DNA from: Acididesulfobacillus acetoxydans | GTDB lineage: Bacteria > Bacillota > Desulfitobacteriia > Desulfitobacteriales > Desulfitobacteriaceae | Assembly: GCF_900016645.1 (NCBI RefSeq) | Contig: NZ_CDGJ01000078.1 | Direction: 5' to 3' (one strand) | DNA: 64,000 nt | In this document: in pieces, positions 59,019 through 64,000 of the stretch | How the letters are laid out: every line of letters begins with the position of its first letter | How positions within the stretch are numbered: the first letter of the stretch is position 1 | Translations under genes and position numbers: made by a program | Notes under the pieces: generated by a model | What the model saw: only the letters and a program-made list of their open reading frames with translations | Databases searched by the model: none | What the model was told of the DNA's origin: nothing

Positions 59019-60047
59019 ATGATCATTGTTCTGAAGCATGGCAGCGGAGAAGCCGAAATCAAAGAAACGACAGACAGGCTGACTGAACATGGTTTCAAGG
59101 TTCACCTTTCGCAGGGCGTGGAGAAAACCCTGATCGGCGCGATCGGGGACCGTTCGCACCTGGAAGCGCTGGATCTTGAGGCTTTACCTTGGGTAGAGAA
59201 GGTGGTAGCAATATTGGCACCTTATAAACTCGTAAGCCGGGAGTTTCATCCTTCCGACAGCATTATTAAAATCGGGGATCATGAGATCGGGGGTTCGCAG
59301 ATTCACGTCATGGCCGGCCCCTGTGCGGTGGAAAGCAGGAGTCAGCTTCTGGAGACGGCCCACCGGGTGCGCGAGGCGGGAGCGACTTTCCTGCGGGGCG
59401 GCGCTTTCAAGCCCAGAACTTCCCCCTATGCTTTTCAGGGCCTGGGTGAAGAAGGATTGCGCTATATGGCGGAAGCGCGCGAAGAAACCGGCCTGCTGAT
59501 TGTGACCGAGGTCATGGATGTCCGGGACGTGGAATTAGTGGCTTCGTATGCCGATGTCTTGCAAATCGGGGCGCGCAACATGCAAAACTTCTACCTTTTA
59601 AAGGAAGTGGCGAAAGTGGACCGCCCGGTTCTCCTCAAACGCGGTCCCTCTTCGACTCTGGAAGAGTGGATGATGGCGGCGGAATATATCATGGATGGGG
59701 GCAATTATCGGGTCATGTTCTGTGAACGCGGCATCCGCACCTTCGAGGAATACACTCGGAATACTTTGGATCTGAGCATGGTGCCGGCCCTGCATGAGCT
59801 TTCCCATCTTCCGGTCATTGTTGACCCCAGTCATGGAACAGGGCGCTGGAATCTGGTGGCTCCCATGGCGAAAGCGGCTTTGGCTGCCGGAGCCGACGGG
59901 CTGATTGTGGAAGTCCATCCCCAGCCGGAAAAAGCCCTCTCGGACGGCAAGCAGTCTCTGACTCCGGAGAATTTCCGGCTGATGATGCGGGATTTGTCAC
60001 GCTTGGCCCAGGTGCTGGATCGCGAACTGAAAGGGGCGGTCCTCTAA
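59019..60047 (+). CDS. aroF: 3-deoxy-7-phosphoheptulonate synthase (AroF/AroG-beta type with ferredoxin-like domain)
   Basis: 342 aa. Residues 1-70 form the ferredoxin-like regulatory domain found in Thermotoga-type enzymes (MIIVLKHGSGEAEIKETTDRL); the TIM barrel follows with HVMAGPCAVES, LRGGAFKPRTSPYAFQG, LLKRG, MFCERGIRTFE and VDPSHGTGRW. First step of the shikimate pathway, with Tyr/Phe feedback expected through the N-domain. ATG 59019 follows GAGGG at 9 nt. Its stop overlaps the tyrA start by one base. Confidence 0.95.
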   Translation: MIIVLKHGSGEAEIKETTDRLTEHGFKVHLSQGVEKTLIGAIGDRSHLEALDLEALPWVEKVVAILAPYKLVSREFHPSDSIIKIGDHEIGGSQIHVMAGPCAVESRSQLLETAHRVREAGATFLRGGAFKPRTSPYAFQGLGEEGLRYMAEAREETGLLIVTEVMDVRDVELVASYADVLQIGARNMQNFYLLKEVAKVDRPVLLKRGPSSTLEEWMMAAEYIMDGGNYRVMFCERGIRTFEEYTRNTLDLSMVPALHELSHLPVIVDPSHGTGRWNLVAPMAKAALAAGADGLIVEVHPQPEKALSDGKQSLTPENFRLMMRDLSRLAQVLDRELKGAVL

Positions 60048-60955
60048 TGTCGGTCGTTGAGCGGAAGCGGCTCTCCCCGGGTTGGCTGGGAGAGAGCAGC
60101 CCGCTGGCTTGTGTGGTGGGTCTCGGCCTAATCGGGGGTTCCTGGGCCGGGGCCTTACATACGCGGGGCTGGCGGGTTTTGGCCGTCGATCACAGTCCTG
60201 ACAGCCTGGAGCGGGCCCGGGAGATGGGCTGGATCGATGAGGGATATTTGAGTATGCCCGAGTATTTTGATTTTGATCTCATCGTTTTAGCGCTTCCCCT
60301 GCCGTTGCTTCTGCCGGGCTTAATGGGCTTAACAGGCTTAAGCGGGAAAATCCGGCCGGGGGCGATCATCACGGATGTCGGCAGCCTGAAAGCGGAGATC
60401 TGTGCCGAAATGCCGGAACTTTTAGGCAAGGACGTCTGGTTCATCGGCGGGCACCCCATGACAGGTTCGGAAAAATCCGGAATTCAAGCCGCGACTCCGG
60501 ACTTGTTCAAAGGGTACCCCTACGTGCTGACGCCGGAAGGCTGCCGGGAAGATGCCCTTCTCAGTCTGACAGCGCTTTTGGAAGATATGGGGGCTCATGT
60601 GGTCCTGCGCGGGCGGGAAAGGCATGACGAGGAAGTGGCGATGGTAAGCCATGTGCCGCATTTTCTGGCTGTAGCTTTGGCCCTGGCGGCACAAGATATC
60701 TCCCGGGAAGGAGACTCGGCTCTGGAACTGGCCGGGCGCAGTTTTCGGGAAGCGACGCGCGTGGCGGAGAGCTCCCCCGAGATGTGGCGGGAGATTGCGC
60801 TCAAGAACCGGGCAGCGATTCTCGCGGGACTCGAGTGTTGGCAGAAGCGGCTGGACGAACTTAAGGACTGCCTTTTAAGCCGGGACGGAGAGGGAATCGC
60901 CGGATCTTTCCGGGCCGCGGCCCGGGTGCGCCGGACAATGAGGTGGGAGGATTAG
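60047..60955 (+). CDS. tyrA: Prephenate dehydrogenase
   Basis: 302 aa. Rossmann motif VVGLGLIGGSWAGAL (about residues 24-38), TDVGSLKAEI, FIGGHPMTGSEKSGIQAA and VSHVPHFLAVALA are characteristic. Converts prephenate to 4-hydroxyphenylpyruvate. Directly coupled to aroF; no ACT domain at the C-terminus. aroA begins 2 nt after its stop. Confidence 0.94.
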   Translation: MSVVERKRLSPGWLGESSPLACVVGLGLIGGSWAGALHTRGWRVLAVDHSPDSLERAREMGWIDEGYLSMPEYFDFDLIVLALPLPLLLPGLMGLTGLSGKIRPGAIITDVGSLKAEICAEMPELLGKDVWFIGGHPMTGSEKSGIQAATPDLFKGYPYVLTPEGCREDALLSLTALLEDMGAHVVLRGRERHDEEVAMVSHVPHFLAVALALAAQDISREGDSALELAGRSFREATRVAESSPEMWREIALKNRAAILAGLECWQKRLDELKDCLLSRDGEGIAGSFRAAARVRRTMRWED

Positions 60956-60956
60956 T

Positions 60957-62252
60957 GTGAAAATGAGTGGAGTTATGGTCAAACCGGCCTCCGCGGTTGA
61001 GGGAACGGTGACCGTCCCGGGGGACAAATCGATCTCGCACCGGGCGGCCTTGCTCGGCGGGATGGCCGAGGGAGAAACCCGGATCACCAACTTTCTGGCA
61101 GGGGACGATTGCCTGAGCACGCTGGCCTGCTTGGCGAAGCTGGGTGTGACCTGGGAGCGCCGGGGAAGCGAGGTCTGGCTGCAGGGCAAGGGAACGGCTA
61201 ACTGGCGGGAGCCGGAAGATGTCCTGGATGTGGGAAATTCGGGAACCACGGCTCGTTTGTTTCTGGGGGCACTTGCCGCCTCTCCCTTAGCGGCGACTTT
61301 GACCGGGGACGCTTCCATCCGGCAAAGGCCCATGCGCAGAGTCACGGATCCTTTGAAACGGATGGGGGCAGCGATCATCGGGCGCCGTAACGGCGACTTT
61401 GTTCCTTTAACTATCCGTGGCGGCGGACTCAAGGGATATGCTCACCGGACGGAGGTAGCGTCCGCCCAGGTGAAGTCCGCCCTGCTCCTGGCGGGTCTCG
61501 GGGCGGACGGGGTGACAAGTGTTGAGGAACCGCAGGTCTCCCGTGACCATACGGAGAGAATGCTGCGGGCATTTGGGGTTCCGGTGACGATGGAGGGCAG
61601 GATGGTGCAGGTTCGCGGGGGTTCCCGCCTGAGGGGGCAAACGGTGGCGGTCCCGGCCGACATTTCTTCAGCCGCCTTTTTCCTCGTCTTGGGAAGTCTG
61701 GCGGGCCGGGGGGAGATCGTCTTGCCGGAGGTGGGCATCAATCCGACCCGGACAGGGATTCTGGACGTCCTGCGCCGGATGGGGGCGGATATTGAAGTGC
61801 TGGCAAAGCGGGAACCGGCCGGTGAAGGCAGGGCCACTTTACGCGTACGCCCGGCGGATTTGCACGGAACAGAGATTGCCGGGGAGATTATACCCCGCCT
61901 CATCGACGAGGTTCCGATCTTGGCTGTCGCGGCCAGTTTGGCCGAGGGTGAGACCGTGATTCGCGATGCGGCTGAATTAAGGGTTAAAGAAACGGACCGG
62001 ATCCAGACAGTGGCCGACGGCCTGCGAGGCTTGGGTGCGGACGTTGAGGAACTCCCGGACGGATTGCGCATCCGGGGCAAAAAGCGCTTGCCGGGTGGAA
62101 GGGCCAAAAGTTACGGCGATCACCGTCTGGCGATGTCCTGGGCCGTGGCCGGACTCCTATCCCAGGAGGGAGTGGCCGTCGAAGGGATGGAAGCGGCGGC
62201 TGTGTCCTTCCCGGATTTTCTCGCGGTTTTGGACCAAATCGTGAAGCGCTGA
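60957..62252 (+). CDS. aroA: 3-phosphoshikimate 1-carboxyvinyltransferase (EPSP synthase)
   Basis: 431 aa. VPGDKSISHRAALLGG, LDVGNSGTTARLFLGALA, ASAQVKSALLLAGL, DISSAAFFLVLGSL, VKETDRIQTVADGL and the C-terminal YGDHRLAMSWAVAG match class I/II AroA. The LFLGALA reading of the LLxGxLAG motif, lacking the usual following Gly, suggests the class II (glyphosate-tolerant-like) branch, not certain. GTG 60957 follows GGGAGG. Last gene of the aromatic block. Confidence 0.94.
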   Translation: MKMSGVMVKPASAVEGTVTVPGDKSISHRAALLGGMAEGETRITNFLAGDDCLSTLACLAKLGVTWERRGSEVWLQGKGTANWREPEDVLDVGNSGTTARLFLGALAASPLAATLTGDASIRQRPMRRVTDPLKRMGAAIIGRRNGDFVPLTIRGGGLKGYAHRTEVASAQVKSALLLAGLGADGVTSVEEPQVSRDHTERMLRAFGVPVTMEGRMVQVRGGSRLRGQTVAVPADISSAAFFLVLGSLAGRGEIVLPEVGINPTRTGILDVLRRMGADIEVLAKREPAGEGRATLRVRPADLHGTEIAGEIIPRLIDEVPILAVAASLAEGETVIRDAAELRVKETDRIQTVADGLRGLGADVEELPDGLRIRGKKRLPGGRAKSYGDHRLAMSWAVAGLLSQEGVAVEGMEAAAVSFPDFLAVLDQIVKR

Positions 62253-62463
62253 CATTCTCCTGCCCAGCATCCTAAGGGCGTTCAGCCCGGTTGCTCTCAA
62301 TCTGCATAGCCGCAACGAAATCCATTTTATCAGACGGGGTCTGCACAAGGATATTTCTTGCAGCACAAGAATAATAATAAGGATCCGGGGGCAGTTTCTT
62401 TAGAGCCCGGGCGGGGTGTATCGGGACCGAGATGCGAGGGCGCGGAAAATGGGGTGACAGGGG

Positions 62464-63447
62464 ATGCCCAAAGAGCTGACCCATTGGCAGGTGGCCCGCG
62501 GAGCGGTCAGCGGGGGAGTAGCGGGGCCGGTGCGCGATTTAATTGCCCAAGCGCCGGATCTTTATTACTTGGGGGCGGTGGCTCATGACATTCCGTTTTA
62601 TGATTTATCGGCAGCGGCCGGAGTGAGCTTGGAGCGCATGGGCAATCACTTGCACGGGGTCAACGGGGAAAATACCCTGGTTCCGCTCTGCGATATATTG
62701 ACCGAGTCCTTGCGGGAGCCGGGGAAAGATTATCTTTTGGCTTTCTGCTTGGGGCTGTTGACGCATTTTGTGACGGACAGCACCTTCCATCCCGCGGTCT
62801 ACTATTTAAGCGGCAATTACTTTGACCCCGACCCGGCCCGGCGCAATCGGGCTGTCTTTCACCACCGCCTCTTGGAGACAGGGTTGGACCTCTGGTTGCA
62901 GACCCGCCAGCCTTTGCTCTATTCCCAGAGCCTGGCCGGCTTGTGGCGTTCTGCGGGTCGGCGTGGCCAAGAAGCATTGAGTCTCTTAATCGAACGTTAC
63001 GCGCCGGCCGGCGATGAGGGGAGCCGCAGGCATTTTTGGCGGGCCTGGCGCAATCAGCGGCTTCTGCAGAGTGCGTTCAAATGGTCCGTCCCTTGGCGGA
63101 TTTTGCGGTTCTATCGCAGGTTGGGACACCCCGGCGGCGCTAAACTGGAAGCGCTTTTCTATCCGCAGCCTCTGAACCTATCTTTCTTTGAGACTCGGGC
63201 AGCCTGGCGTCATCCGGTGAGCGGAGATCTGAATGAGACTACACTGCCCGCTCTCTTCGCCGCCAGCGTCGAGAAAGCGATCGACCTGTTCAACAAACTG
63301 GGGGCACGTCCCCCACAGGCTTGGGCGGATTTTTTACGTACCCTTCCTCCGGTCTCTTTGGAAACCGGGCTGGCCTATGTGCCGGTGACGGAAATGAAAT
63401 ATTTCCTGGAGGAAGATATCAGCAGGAGCTTGCAGAAATCTCCTTAG
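62464..63447 (+). CDS. Zinc-dependent phospholipase C-like protein
   Basis: 327 aa. Family Zn_dep_PLPC: THWQVARGAV, DLYYLGAVAHDIPFY, GNHLHGVNGENT, LGLLTHFVTDSTFHPAVYYLSG and HHRLLETGLDLWL place His and Asp zinc ligands as in the family. No signal peptide, so probably cytoplasmic, unlike secreted toxins. Physiological substrate unknown. ATG 62464 follows GGGGTGACAGGGG. A 211-nt gap after aroA holds no clear terminator. Confidence 0.8.
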   Translation: MPKELTHWQVARGAVSGGVAGPVRDLIAQAPDLYYLGAVAHDIPFYDLSAAAGVSLERMGNHLHGVNGENTLVPLCDILTESLREPGKDYLLAFCLGLLTHFVTDSTFHPAVYYLSGNYFDPDPARRNRAVFHHRLLETGLDLWLQTRQPLLYSQSLAGLWRSAGRRGQEALSLLIERYAPAGDEGSRRHFWRAWRNQRLLQSAFKWSVPWRILRFYRRLGHPGGAKLEALFYPQPLNLSFFETRAAWRHPVSGDLNETTLPALFAASVEKAIDLFNKLGARPPQAWADFLRTLPPVSLETGLAYVPVTEMKYFLEEDISRSLQKSP

Positions 63448-63453
63448 AAGGTT

Positions 63454-63501
63454 GGGGGACTCTGGTTCCGGGGGACTCTGGTTCCGGGAGACTCAGGTTC
63501 C
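63454..63501. repeat. Three 16-bp tandem repeats after the phospholipase-like gene
   Basis: GGGGGACTCTGGTTCC at 63454, again at 63470, and a variant GGGAGACTCAGGTTCC at 63486. The 321-nt gap to the next gene shows no other feature except weak sequence of unknown role. Confidence 0.75.
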
Positions 63502-63768
63502 GGGTTCTTGCGGGGCCGAGCAGGGTTCACCGGCGGGCTTTTGCGGGGTACAACGCATCGCTTCAGACTGATCGGATGAACCGGCCGGCAGAAGCTGCCA
63601 TAAAGGTGTATACTGGTGAAAGCAGAGGTTTACACTCTAACTGCGATGGAAGCCTAGGTGCGGGAATGGCTCTGAAAGAGGTCAACCACCCCATGCTTAA
63701 AGACGTCTGAAGAGTCTGAAGCCAGTGGCTTCCGCGCGAAGCGTTGGGTAAAGGAGGAAGCAGGCGGC

Positions 63769-64000
63769 ATGCGCTTTGAGAGAGTGCTTTGGGATTTGGA
63801 CGGGACATTGACCGATCCGAAGGTGGGTATCACCCGCTCGGTGCGCTACGCTTTGACGCGGTTGGGTTATCCGGCTCCGGAGGAGGATCTCCTGGAGTGG
63901 GTCATCGGGCCCCCGTTGGTCGTCAGTTTCCGCTTGCTTCTGGGGACTGAGGACGAAAACCTGCTGCGGCAGGCGGTCGAACTGTACCGGGAAAGGTTCG
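63769..64000 (+). CDS. HAD-family phosphatase, N-terminal part
   Basis: 77 codons before the window ends. VLWDLDGTLTDPKVGITRSVRYALTRLGYP contains the DxDGT nucleophile motif and the cap start of phosphoglycolate phosphatase/PpaX-type HAD proteins; IGPPLVVSFRLLLG follows the IGPPL pattern of Gph-like members. ATG 63769 has AAGGAGG 11 nt upstream. Exact substrate cannot be assigned from this part. Confidence 0.85.
   Translation, partial: MRFERVLWDLDGTLTDPKVGITRSVRYALTRLGYPAPEEDLLEWVIGPPLVVSFRLLLGTEDENLLRQAVELYRERF

Overview
The window (about 58-60 % G+C by eye) reads as chromosome from an anaerobic, endospore-forming member of the Firmicutes/Clostridia, most like the Peptococcaceae or Desulfitobacteriales; I cannot name the genus. 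The evidence is the sporulation gene content (spoIIM, dacF, spoIIAA-AB-sigF, spoVAC-AD-AE-AF, gerW, spmA-spmB), strong AGGAGG-type ribosome binding sites, frequent GTG/TTG starts, and ferredoxin-dependent 2-oxoacid metabolism. No tRNA, rRNA, CRISPR array, phage or intact insertion sequence was seen.

Layout. 1-6.8 kb: butyrate kinase, leucine dehydrogenase, a divergent butyrate-kinase paralogue, a P-loop protein and a four-subunit 2-oxoacid:ferredoxin oxidoreductase. Together they look like an anaerobic version of the Bacillus bkd route for branched-chain amino acids. 6.8-20.6 kb: a block matching the Bacillus order nudF-yqxK-spoIIM-yqzK-xerD-punA-dacF-spoIIA-spoVA, with alanine dehydrogenase inserted, fur and drm absent, and spoIIA inverted. 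20.7-25 kb: a split CoA-dehydratase activase set and tcdA. 25-31 kb: an amino-acid permease, two low-complexity proteins, trpC-trpF and a MetE-like protein. 31-35.5 kb: LytR-CpsA-Psr, CorA-like and LiaF-like envelope proteins. 35.6-46.1 kb: a DHH-CBS-poly(A) polymerase fusion, M50 protease, scpA-scpB, ytfI, gerW, spmA-spmB, two glycosyltransferases and rluB. 46-51 kb: mixed genes including a FadR-type regulator, a polyferredoxin and a BaiN-type flavoprotein. 51.2-62.3 kb: an aromatic supraoperon, hutP-like, aroH, trpE-G-D-B-A, aroF, tyrA, aroA. The right end holds a phospholipase C-like gene and the start of a HAD phosphatase.

The most interesting system is the control of the aromatic block. 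Between aroH and trpE, the same position as the TRAP-controlled leader of Bacillus subtilis, lies a sigma-A promoter, a 300-nt leader with two dense arrays of NAG triplets (the second with the exact 5-nt period of TRAP sites), and an intrinsic terminator just before trpE. The gene two places upstream encodes a HutP-family protein, another NAG-triplet RNA binder, in which two of the three metal-binding histidines are glycine; its own leader also carries a promoter and a terminator. A third promoter-leader-terminator unit precedes aroF. This suggests one RNA-binding regulatory circuit, TRAP and/or a repurposed HutP, acting at several points of the operon.

A second theme is low-complexity expansion. 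Degenerate 16-49 bp tandem repeats fill many intergenic gaps, and repeat-like insertions or tails occur in TrpE, ScpB, the LytR protein, a CoA-activase subunit, the permease and others.
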